From contig CAJTSK010000060.1 in the NCBI GenBank assembly GCA_910578835.1, forward strand, positions 1 to 5,944: 5,944 nt of DNA. Direction: 5' to 3'. This document shows positions 1-5,724 of this stretch, one piece after another. Each line of letters opens with the position of its first letter. Positions within the stretch are counted from its first letter, which is position 1. Source of the DNA: an uncultured Muribaculum sp. (lineage in GTDB: Bacteria > Bacteroidota > Bacteroidia > Bacteroidales > Muribaculaceae). A program made the translations under genes and the position numbers. The notes beneath the pieces were generated by a model, which worked only from the letters and a program-made list of their open reading frames with translations, did no database searches and had not been told where the DNA came from.

Positions 1-17
1 AGGGGATAATCCTACTT

Positions 18-50
18 GTAGCCGTGGGTTGAGCGTAGCGATACCCACGG
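18..50 (+). repeat. REP-like hairpin A1 with GTAG foot
   Basis: GTAG (18-21) directly precedes an 8-bp stem CCGTGGGT (22-29) / ACCCACGG (43-50) with a 13-nt loop holding GCGTAGCG. A GTAG tetranucleotide 5' of a hairpin is what RAYT (TnpA-REP) enzymes recognise in enterobacterial REP sequences; applying that to this family is inference. Confidence 0.85.
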
Positions 51-71
51 TCCCGGTACAACATCTGATAC

Positions 72-118
72 GTTTCCGGAGGAATCATCTACACTAACAG
101 AGGATTCCTATCGGAAAC
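72..118. repeat. Central hairpin of block 1
   Basis: Left arm GTTTCCGGAGGAATC (72-86) pairs with right arm GATTCCTATCGGAAAC (103-118): two 7-bp stems separated by a small G versus AT internal loop, with a 16-nt apical loop (87-102). The same two arms recur in block 3 (5597-5611 and 5628-5643). In the full element they lie on either side of the transposase gene (424-438 and 964-979). Confidence 0.8.
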
Positions 119-138
119 ACTTCTCCCATTGACACATA

Positions 139-171
139 CCGTGGGTATCGCTACGCTCAACCCACGGCTAC
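139..171 (-). repeat. REP-like hairpin B1 with GTAG foot on the minus strand
   Basis: Stem arms at 139-146 and 160-167 are followed by CTAC (168-171), which is GTAG at the foot when read on the minus strand. Over 33 nt this is the exact reverse complement of A1 (18-50). Confidence 0.85.
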
Positions 172-197
172 ACAAAAGACAATCCCCTCCGGGGATA

Positions 198-345
198 ACC
201 CCACCACTCACCACGCAAATCCCCATCCAACATCCCATCCCCACAAACACCACACGCCCCTTCCCTACAAACACCACACACCACATCCCCACAAACACCA
301 CAAACCACAAACCACGCACACCATGCACACCACGCACACCACCTT
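198..345. repeat. C/A-rich, G-poor spacer with 24-bp tandem repeat
   Basis: Only five G residues occur on the plus strand in this stretch. ACAAACACCACA recurs at 243, 267 and 291, a regular 24-bp period over about 72 bp. Its first part (about 199-255) is closely similar to the start of the spacer after the full element and recognisable after block 3, so the spacer belongs to the repeated unit and is not unique DNA. Open frames on either strand here are composition artefacts. On the minus strand the C runs become several GGG/GGGG tracts. Confidence 0.8.
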
Positions 346-368
346 CCCCGCAGGGGATAATCTAACTT

Positions 369-401
369 GTAGCCGTGGGTTGAGCGTAGCGATACCCACG
401 G
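369..401 (+). repeat. REP-like hairpin A2, left end of the transposase element
   Basis: GTAG at 369-372 followed by stem CCGTGGGT / ACCCACGG (373-401). It is identical to A1 over the 33 nt. It lies about 110 bp upstream of the transposase start, so it could also fold in read-through transcripts entering the element. Confidence 0.85.
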
Positions 402-509
402 TCAATGCAACAAAATAATATACGTTTCCGGAGGAATCATCAAAATAATCCACAAACTATTTGCATATTTGATTTTATTTGCATTAATTAGCAAAAAAGT
501 TATTTTAAC

Positions 510-953
510 ATGAGCTACACCAATCTCCTTTACCACATTATATTTTCTACTCGCCACCGACGCCCGTCTATTTTGATAGAAAATGAACGGCGCGTATACA
601 GATTGCTGTTTGCGATACTAAAGAAATATGGCGCTGAAACATTAAGAATTGGTGGCATGCCCGACCATATACATTTATTTATCTCGATACCTCCAACTTT
701 TGCTGTATCAGAATTTATTCAAAAATTAAAACGGGAATCAAGTCTTGCCATTAAGAGGGACTCAATTTTACCCAAGTGGGATGGCTGGCAAGATGGTTAT
801 GGTGCATTTACCTATTCTCGCCATGAAGCTGACAAAATAATCAATTACATCAAAGGACAAAAAGAGCACCACAAAAGAGTTTCGCTCATAGAAGAAATTG
901 AGTATTGGATGAAGGAAAACGGCATGGAAACCATGACTTGGCGCAAAAATTGA
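510..953 (+). CDS. tnpA: REP-associated / IS200-like tyrosine transposase (Y1 HUH family)
   Basis: A 147-aa single-domain Y1 transposase, normal length for IS200-type TnpA and small RAYTs. The HUH metal-binding motif is visible as His53-Ile-His55 within MPDHIHLFIS. The candidate nucleophile is Tyr113 in NYIKGQ, with Gln117 four residues on as in the family's YxxxQ helix. The stretch WQDGYGAF (93-100) is also typical. Such enzymes cut and rejoin single-stranded DNA at hairpin ends through a 5'-phosphotyrosine link. The gene is intact, has no tnpB or other partner, and is flanked by inverted GTAG hairpins, its likely substrates. The ATG at 510 gives the usual short N-terminus before the first beta strand (YHIIFSTRHRR); no strong ribosome-binding site is seen, as is common in Bacteroidota. 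The upstream region (440-509) is very AT-rich; CATATTTG at 464-471 matches the -7 consensus at seven of eight positions. Base composition is clearly more AT-rich than the neighbouring enzyme gene, which suggests a separate origin. Confidence 0.93.
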   Translation: MSYTNLLYHIIFSTRHRRPSILIENERRVYRLLFAILKKYGAETLRIGGMPDHIHLFISIPPTFAVSEFIQKLKRESSLAIKRDSILPKWDGWQDGYGAFTYSRHEADKIINYIKGQKEHHKRVSLIEEIEYWMKENGMETMTWRKN

Positions 954-999
954 AAGACAAGAGGATTCCTATCGGAAACACTTCTCCCATTGACACATA

Positions 1000-1032
1000 C
1001 CGTGGGTATCGCTACGCTCAACCCACGGCTAC
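1000..1032 (-). repeat. REP-like hairpin B2, right end of the transposase element
   Basis: Stem arms at 1000-1007 and 1021-1028 followed by CTAC (1029-1032). It is the exact reverse complement of A2 (369-401). It begins 46 bp after the transposase stop codon and has no T-tract after it, so it is a recognition structure rather than a good terminator. Confidence 0.85.
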
Positions 1033-1058
1033 ACAAAAGACAATCCCCTCCGGGGATA

Positions 1059-1165
1059 CCCCACCACCAACAACGCAAATCCCCACCCAACATCCCATCC
1101 CCACAAACACCACATCCCCACGCACACCACACCCAACATCCCACAAACACCGGCACACCTGTCGC
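1059..1165. repeat. C/A-rich, G-poor spacer after the transposase element
   Basis: The first part closely resembles the spacer after block 1: the shared motif CGCAAATCCCCA is followed by CCCAACATCCCATCCCC. ACAAACACC recurs at 1103 and 1143 but without the regular 24-bp period seen in the first spacer. The repeat character fades near 1155-1165, where the sequence becomes mixed and GC-rich. Confidence 0.7.
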
Positions 1166-1229
1166 TGCATATCCGCGCCGCGCCGTGCATCATTTTCATG
1201 CCGGGGTATATGATTTAACAAAATTTGCG

Positions 1230-1237
1230 TATCTTTG
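1230..1237 (+). promoter_or_regulatory. Bacteroidota-type -7 promoter box for the pectinolytic enzyme
   Basis: TATCTTTG matches the Bacteroidota primary sigma factor -7 consensus TAnnTTTG exactly. No convincing -33 TTTG box lies 19-21 bp upstream, so the promoter may be weak or need an activator. Transcription from here would give a leader of roughly 70 nt, AT-rich and without a clear Shine-Dalgarno sequence before the ATG at 1316. The rest of 1166-1315 shows no gene or other site that I can support. Confidence 0.6.
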
Positions 1238-1315
1238 TAATTGAAAAATAATACCATCGAATCATCACATACATAATTTATTACAATCATAATATACCAT
1301 TAAAAAACATCAATC

Positions 1316-4300
1316 ATGAGACTAACCCATGGATTATTTGGTGCGATTATTGCCATGACCTCGGCGACATCAACCATCTATGCGGCAACGCCAGGAGAGC
1401 TTGACCCGCCTTCAGTTGTCGAACAATGGAGTGACGACTCCAAAGCGACCAAAATCATCGATATCAATTTCAGCGATACACGCTGGCCATCGACATGGAC
1501 CGCGGAAACAGGTCGCGACTGCCCCGACTTCATCTCGGGTGGCTACGTCAACGCAGTACTTGACGTTCCCGCCAACGGAACATCAGAAATCACCTATCCG
1601 GTACTTTTCCACAACTGCATGTTTGCCAACAAGACCTCATATGGCGGATATGCCGGAGCCACGGCAGCCTTCTCCCGTCAATATTACCTCGGAGAAAAGG
1701 CAACCAACTACAATGACTGGAAACAGGAAGGTCACAAGACCTACCTTGAAGACAACATACGCTACGATGCCGTGACCAAGAAACCGATATACGGCGAGGC
1801 GGGATTTGTGCAGATGTGCCGTGACGCAGCTATAGAAATCGACGGCACCCCCACTTCTCTCCACGGCTGGATGGAGATAGACCATATCCCCTATGTGGAG
1901 CGCGTGCAATGGTCATGGTCGTCAACCTCGTGGGGACGCGGAATCAAATGTGACATCAAAATCGGCGACGGAGAGTGGCAGCCACTTGTTTGGATGGGCT
2001 CCGAACGCCAGAAACAGGGTTGGACGGTATTCAGCGACCAAGGCTACTTCATGGAAAATGTCATCAACGCTTCCGACGTGTCACTCCGCTGGCGTGTATG
2101 GGACGGCGAAGACATGGACAATCCCGTGCAGGGCGACGGCAACGGCGGTACTGCGTTTACCCAGGCAATCGACCCGATGGCTCAAAGACAGGCTCCACGT
2201 GTACACAAAGTGCGTATATTCGGTAATGAAATCACCAAGGAGCAAGCCGACTTTGCCCGCGAAAATCCGGTAAGCGATGTCGGCGAACTGTCAGACCTTG
2301 ATGACTTTGAAACAGGCGGCAAGGATAATGCCCCTGATGCCGACGCGCCCATTATGCTCCTGTCAGTGGCACAGGACGGCACAGCCGACCACACCACAAT
2401 CCAGGCGGCAATCGACGCTGTACCCGACGGTTACCGTGGTATCATCTACATAGCCCCCGGCATATATGACGAAAATATCTACGCCGGCACAAAAGACAGC
2501 CACAATAAGTTTATCAGTCTCATAGGCGCCGACCCCGCCACCACGATACTCACCTCATCAGAGGCACGCGGCGACAGAAATCCCTCCAACACATTTAATG
2601 ACTGCGCCGCACTCAACGTATATGTACCGCGCTTCTATGCCGAAAACCTTACCATCCGCAACACAAGCGGCAAAGGCAGCCAGGCTGAGGCTCTCTACAC
2701 GGGAGGCGACGCGCATATATTCAAAAACTGCGTGTTGAGCGGATATCAAGACACCTATAAGGCAAATGTAGGCTCACGCGGCTATTTCATCGACTGCCTT
2801 ATCGAAGGCGCCGTCGACTTCATCTATGACGGGGGTCTCGAATGGTTTGAAAATTGTGAAATCCGTTGTGTCAACGGCAGAGGTTATATCACGGCACCCT
2901 CTAAGAGCGGAATGCCCATGACCAGCGTATTATTCCCGGAACTTAGTGCCGAAAGCTTCTATCCAGGACTATTTTTCAACAACTGCCGCATCACGGCGGA
3001 GGAGGGTGTTGCTGCCGGAAGCTATTCGCTGGGTCGTCCCTGGGATGAAAACTGCGGTAGCATGTATATCAACTGTACGCTCGGCTCTCATATCTCAGAC
3101 GCGGGATGGACGGCATGGAACGGCAACGAACGCTCTGCATCATTCTATGAATACAACAGCCTCGACACCGACGGAAAGCCGGTTGACATCTCGGCTCGTG
3201 CCTCTTTCTCACGTCAGGCAACAGCAGCCGAAATCGAGGCATACATGAACGCGGCATTCCTCTTTGACCGCTTCTCCGATGTGCCATTTGATTTCAACCG
3301 TATCCTCAACAGTGCCACCGCACCGATGAATTTCACCTTAAGCCGCACCGGCTTCACATGGGAAAGCGACGAGATGGCTGCGGGATACATCATATATCGC
3401 GACGGCAAGCTTGTGGCAATCACCGACACTCCCTCTTATAAAGCCACCGATGACGCTGTATACACCGTCAGCACCATCTCACGCTATGGCGTCACTTCAC
3501 GCGCCGTGGAGGCTCGCGAGGCGTCACGCGTACTCGCATTCCCGACAGCCGAAGGATTCGGCAAATATGCCACCGGCGGCCGTGGCGGAAAAGTGGTCAA
3601 AGTGACCTCGCTGAGCGACGACGGCTCGGAAGGCACTCTCCGCTGGGCATTTAACCAGTACAAGGGTGAGCCTATCACAATCGTGTTTGAAGTTAGCGGC
3701 GACATAGCCCTCTCAAGCGAGCTGCGCGTAAACCGTGCCGACTGGACTCTTGCCGGACAGACCGCACCGGGCGAAGGTATCGTAATCACCCGCAACAAAG
3801 TGAACTTCGGCGGTTCGCAGAACTTTATCGTAAGAAACATGCGTTTCCGTATCGGACAGACCAACATCGCCGGCGACATTCTTACAGACAATGCCTGCGG
3901 TGCCGAAAACTGCTCCAACTTCATCTTTGACCACTGCTCATTTGGCTGGTCAGTGGAGGAAAACATGAATACCGCCGACTGCCACTTCCTTACCGTGCAG
4001 TACTGCATGGTTCATGAGGGATTGTACAACGCCGGACATTCCAAGGGTGCAAGAGGCTACGGCTGTCAGTGGGGAGGTTCGCCCGCCACTTATCACCACA
4101 ACCTGCTTGCCCACAACCAGTCGCGCTCATGCCGCTTCAACGGAGCCCGTGGCGAGGACTATGTAGTATTCCTCGAATATGTCAACAATGTCAACTACAA
4201 CTACGGTAAATCGGGCAACTGCTATGGCGGTGAGAACACAGCCGACATAGCATCTTACAATGGTAAGAACTCAGCCCACGAGTGTAACTTCATGAACAAC

Positions 4301-5200
4301 TACTACCGCCCCGGAGCGGCATCCAATCCCAGCCAGGTGGTATTTGTCAACTCCAGCTATGCACGTGACGGAGCCAAATCATGGGGTCCCGCAAAATGGT
4401 ATGTCAACGGCAATGTGGCTCACGGTATCGAATCGGCAACCGCCGACAACTGGAGCGCAATGCAGTCGGAAGGCTATAAGAAAGACGACATCCGCGTCGA
4501 TAGCCGTATCGTGCCGGAAAATCCCTACTACAAATATTCAGTAGCAGGAGCGGTAGGTAAATATGTGCCCTCCCACTATATGCTCGACAATATCCAGACC
4601 GCAGAAGCAGCCTATGCTACCGTAGTAGCCAAGGCAGGATGTGTCAACCGTGACAAGGTTGAAAAGCGTGTTGCTGAAGATGCACGTCTCGGCAAAGTGA
4701 CCTACGGCGGTAAAACCATGGGTGTCAACACCGGTATCATAGACACACAGAAAGATGCCGAAGGTTTTTTCGCATATTCGACCGATTACACTGTGCCTGT
4801 CGACACCGATGGCGACGGCATGCCTGATGAATGGGAAAAAGCCAACGGATACAATCCGGATGTTGCCGACAACAACGAGCTTACCGAAAATGGCTATACC
4901 GCGCTTGAAGTATATCTCGCATATCTCATGGGCGAGGACATCAACAAGACTCCCGCAGGCATATGTCAGGTGATAACCTCTGTCGGCGACATGAAATATG
5001 ACGCTGCTTCATCAACACTTACCATTCCGGAAGAAGCAGTCGGAGCTACAGTGACCGTGTACTCTGCCGATGGCAGGATTGTAAGCACAGCTGTTGCAAG
5101 TGCGACAACTATGTCGCTTGACAGCTGCCCGGCCGGAATGCTGCTTATATATCTTCACGGCGACTTGATCACCCCGCGTGTACAGAAAGTCATCCGCTAA
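1316..5200 (+). CDS. Secreted pectin methylesterase (CE8) - pectate lyase (PL1-like) fusion
   Basis: A 1294-aa secreted, apparently complete multidomain enzyme for homogalacturonan. Residues 1-23 are a signal peptide (cleavage after IYA; no lipobox Cys). Residues about 45-305 are an unrecognised, Trp-rich module, perhaps a carbohydrate-binding beta-sandwich. Residues about 345-660 are CE8: GIYDE (382-386), QAEAL (456-460), QDT (478-480), VDFI (500-503) and LGRPW (572-576) supply the expected Gln456, Gln478, Asp479, Asp501 and Arg574. A fibronectin-III-like linker follows (about 668-732). Residues about 740-1130 are a Bacteroidota-type PL1 pectate lyase: GFGKYATGGRGG, LAGQTAPGEGI, DHCSFGWS, HSKGARGYG, HHNLLAHNQSR; Arg940 is a candidate catalytic base. 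DTDGDGMPDEWE (1163-1174) is a calcium-binding, thrombospondin-3-like loop. The last 75 or so residues, ending KVIR, resemble a type IX secretion sorting domain. CE8 would demethylate pectin and PL1 would then cleave it. The gene is monocistronic as far as visible: own promoter box, own terminator. The start at 1316 is supported by the signal peptide. Confidence 0.92.
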   Translation: MRLTHGLFGAIIAMTSATSTIYAATPGELDPPSVVEQWSDDSKATKIIDINFSDTRWPSTWTAETGRDCPDFISGGYVNAVLDVPANGTSEITYPVLFHNCMFANKTSYGGYAGATAAFSRQYYLGEKATNYNDWKQEGHKTYLEDNIRYDAVTKKPIYGEAGFVQMCRDAAIEIDGTPTSLHGWMEIDHIPYVERVQWSWSSTSWGRGIKCDIKIGDGEWQPLVWMGSERQKQGWTVFSDQGYFMENVINASDVSLRWRVWDGEDMDNPVQGDGNGGTAFTQAIDPMAQRQAPRVHKVRIFGNEITKEQADFARENPVSDVGELSDLDDFETGGKDNAPDADAPIMLLSVAQDGTADHTTIQAAIDAVPDGYRGIIYIAPGIYDENIYAGTKDSHNKFISLIGADPATTILTSSEARGDRNPSNTFNDCAALNVYVPRFYAENLTIRNTSGKGSQAEALYTGGDAHIFKNCVLSGYQDTYKANVGSRGYFIDCLIEGAVDFIYDGGLEWFENCEIRCVNGRGYITAPSKSGMPMTSVLFPELSAESFYPGLFFNNCRITAEEGVAAGSYSLGRPWDENCGSMYINCTLGSHISDAGWTAWNGNERSASFYEYNSLDTDGKPVDISARASFSRQATAAEIEAYMNAAFLFDRFSDVPFDFNRILNSATAPMNFTLSRTGFTWESDEMAAGYIIYRDGKLVAITDTPSYKATDDAVYTVSTISRYGVTSRAVEAREASRVLAFPTAEGFGKYATGGRGGKVVKVTSLSDDGSEGTLRWAFNQYKGEPITIVFEVSGDIALSSELRVNRADWTLAGQTAPGEGIVITRNKVNFGGSQNFIVRNMRFRIGQTNIAGDILTDNACGAENCSNFIFDHCSFGWSVEENMNTADCHFLTVQYCMVHEGLYNAGHSKGARGYGCQWGGSPATYHHNLLAHNQSRSCRFNGARGEDYVVFLEYVNNVNYNYGKSGNCYGGENTADIASYNGKNSAHECNFMNNYYRPGAASNPSQVVFVNSSYARDGAKSWGPAKWYVNGNVAHGIESATADNWSAMQSEGYKKDDIRVDSRIVPENPYYKYSVAGAVGKYVPSHYMLDNIQTAEAAYATVVAKAGCVNRDKVEKRVAEDARLGKVTYGGKTMGVNTGIIDTQKDAEGFFAYSTDYTVPVDTDGDGMPDEWEKANGYNPDVADNNELTENGYTALEVYLAYLMGEDINKTPAGICQVITSVGDMKYDAASSTLTIPEEAVGATVTVYSADGRIVSTAVASATTMSLDSCPAGMLLIYLHGDLITPRVQKVIR

Positions 5201-5221
5201 TCATTTGCTTATTCAATCTAT

Positions 5222-5259
5222 CAGGGGTTGTGTCGGAATTCCGACACAACCCCTGTTTA
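5222..5259 (+). terminator. Likely intrinsic terminator of the pectinolytic enzyme gene
   Basis: A perfect 34-bp palindrome (5222-5255), CAGGGGTTGTGTCGG then AATT then its complement, begins 22 bp after the stop codon and is followed by TTTATT. The GC-rich 15-bp stem is very stable; the T-tract is short. Because it is symmetric it could also stop transcription from the opposite side. Confidence 0.75.
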
Positions 5260-5338
5260 TTACTCTGCCCTAAAGAGACTTGCATAATTAGTTATGCAAC
5301 CCATTTCTGGGTTGCTGTGAGTTAGAGGGACATATTTA
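5260..5338. other. Non-coding stretch with two overlapping hairpins
   Basis: No gene is seen. TTGCATAA-TTAG-TTATGCAA (5280-5299) and GCAACCCA-TTTC-TGGGTTGC (5296-5315) are both perfect 8-bp stems with 4-nt loops. They share GCAA at 5296-5299, so they cannot form completely at the same time. Neither is followed by a T-tract, and no downstream gene in the window would be controlled by them. Role unknown. Confidence 0.5.
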
Positions 5339-5372
5339 CCACGGGCGCACCTTCGGAGCTGCCCGCGGCTAC
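5339..5372 (-). repeat. Diverged REP-like hairpin of a second type
   Basis: CCACGGGC (5339-5346) pairs with GCCCGCGG (5361-5368) with one mismatch, and CTAC (5369-5372) follows, the same layout as the B hairpins. The preceding GGACATATTTACC resembles the TTGACACATACC before B1 and B2. The loop is different and contains C(TTCG)G at 5351-5356. It looks like a relative or older member of the same hairpin class, which is inference from the layout. Confidence 0.5.
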
Positions 5373-5473
5373 CGACATCTTGCCCATTCAGGGCAAAATC
5401 CGCGGGTCATTGACTCCGCCGCCCCACCGAAGCCCATCATCTTTTTGACAAAACACCCACACCTGACACACCA
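5373..5473. other. Non-coding stretch, possible further RNA structure
   Basis: No gene is seen. TTGCCC-ATTCA-GGGCAA (5380-5396) is a 6-bp hairpin. It lies inside a longer-range 7-bp pairing of CCCGCGG (5362-5368) with CCGCGGG (5400-5406), which competes with the REP-like hairpin just upstream. GCGG (5402-5405) can also pair with CCGC (5416-5419). From about 5425 to 5473 nothing is recognisable. Confidence 0.35.
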
Positions 5474-5519
5474 CCTCCCCTCTGGGGATAACCTACACCA
5501 CCATGAAGTACACACCCTT
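5474..5519. repeat. Remnant of a block end with a shortened spacer
   Basis: CCTCCCCTCTGGGGATAACC (5474-5493) matches the right edge of a block (compare 182-200, CCCCTCCGGGGATAACC) with one change in the palindrome centre. It is followed by a short CA-rich stretch leading into the next block. No B hairpin precedes it, so it appears to be the tail of a block that was otherwise lost. Confidence 0.5.
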
Positions 5520-5542
5520 CCCCGCAGGGGATAATCCTACTT

Positions 5543-5575
5543 GTAGCCGTGGGTTGAGCGCAGCGATACCCACGG
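5543..5575 (+). repeat. REP-like hairpin A3 with a loop variant
   Basis: GTAG (5543-5546) and the usual stem (5547-5575). The loop has C at 5561 (GCGCAGCG) where A1 and A2 have T (GCGTAGCG). The matching complementary change is present in B3 at 5679. Confidence 0.85.
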
Positions 5576-5664
5576 ACCAGATACAACATCTGATACGTTT
5601 CCGGAGGAATCATCTACAAAAACAGAGGATTCCTATCGGAAACACAACTCCCTTCGACACATAG

Positions 5665-5697
5665 CCGTGGGTATCGCTGCGCTCAACCCACGGCTAC
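5665..5697 (-). repeat. REP-like hairpin B3 with linked loop variant and longer stem
   Basis: Stem arms at 5665-5672 and 5686-5693 followed by CTAC (5694-5697). It is an exact inverted copy of A3 over 33 nt. An extra G at 5664, after TA at 5662-5663, makes TAGCCGTGGGT complementary to ACCCACGGCTA, lengthening the stem to 11 bp compared with B1 and B2. Confidence 0.85.
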
Positions 5698-5724
5698 AAG
5701 AGGGACAATCCCCTCCGGGGATAC

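Larger units (their letters stand above)
1..197. mobile_element. Short palindromic REP block 1 (MITE/BIME-like), left edge cut by window
   Basis: Non-coding block made of hairpin A1 (22-50), a central hairpin (72-118) and hairpin B1 (139-167). A1 with its GTAG foot and B1 with its CTAC foot are 33-nt exact inverted copies. The outer edge of the right half is a small CCCC/GGGG palindrome (184-194); the matching left palindrome is cut by the window start. Positions 99-197 are identical to 960-1058 at the right end of the transposase-bearing element, so this block is best read as a non-autonomous derivative of that element that lost the gene. IS200-type elements generally make no target-site duplication and none is visible, so the exact ends are inferred from conservation between copies. 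Confidence 0.8.
346..1058 (+). mobile_element. IS200-like / RAYT-type element, complete
   Basis: An element of about 0.71 kb, the usual size for an IS200-type insertion sequence with only tnpA. The left end has the small palindrome CCCCGCAGGGG (346-356), then GTAG and hairpin A2, then the left arm of the central hairpin (424-438). The transposase gene follows. The right end has the right arm (964-979), hairpin B2 with CTAC, and the palindrome CCCCTCCGGGG (1045-1055). The ends are hairpins rather than the terminal inverted repeats of DDE elements, which fits single-strand HUH transposition. The boundaries are placed where conservation with the short blocks is clearest and may be off by tens of bases, because the flanking C-rich spacer is also shared between copies. 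Confidence 0.75.
5520..5724. mobile_element. Short palindromic REP block 3 (MITE/BIME-like), complete
   Basis: A complete block of about 205 bp and the clearest view of the non-autonomous unit. It runs from the left palindrome CCCCGCAGGGG (5520-5530), through hairpin A3 and the central hairpin (5597-5611 with 5628-5643), to hairpin B3 and the right palindrome CCCCTCCGGGG (5710-5720). It is in the same orientation as blocks 1 and 4 and as the full element. It differs from block 1 at several places on the right side (5644-5664, 5698-5704), so it is an older or independently derived copy. It has no coding capacity. Confidence 0.8.

Noticed and set aside
72..86. GGAGG in the central hairpin as a ribosome-binding site
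   Set aside because: No start codon with a plausible reading frame follows at a suitable distance; in the full element it lies about 75 bp before the transposase start.
89..337. Minus-strand open frame, with similar frames at 845-1156 and 5633-5839 that share a CSRGLS-type peptide
   Set aside because: They run through the REP hairpins and C-rich spacers. Their similarity is explained by the DNA repeat, their composition (Val, Gly, Cys, Phe, Trp repeats) reflects GT-rich DNA, and one overlaps the end of the transposase gene. They may appear as hypothetical proteins in automatic annotation.
1..1058. CRISPR array suggested by regularly spaced repeats
   Set aside because: Unit spacing is about 330-350 bp, spacers are similar to one another, and units are palindromic blocks with GTAG feet; no cas genes are visible.
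990..1244. Plus-strand open frames (905-1213 and 990-1244) through the second spacer
   Set aside because: Pro/Thr/His-rich translation of CA-rich repeat DNA; they start inside the transposase gene or element end and show no domain or conserved start.
3484..4008. 174-codon minus-strand open frame inside the enzyme gene
   Set aside because: A shadow of the strong plus-strand coding sequence, which has clear PL1 motifs here; the antisense translation shows no recognisable domain.
5400..5430. Possible tRNA or tmRNA 3' end (GCGGG...CTCCGC, then CCCCACC)
   Set aside because: The loop lacks the TTCGANT-type T-loop, no acceptor or anticodon arm can be paired upstream, and no CCA-proximal stem is found.
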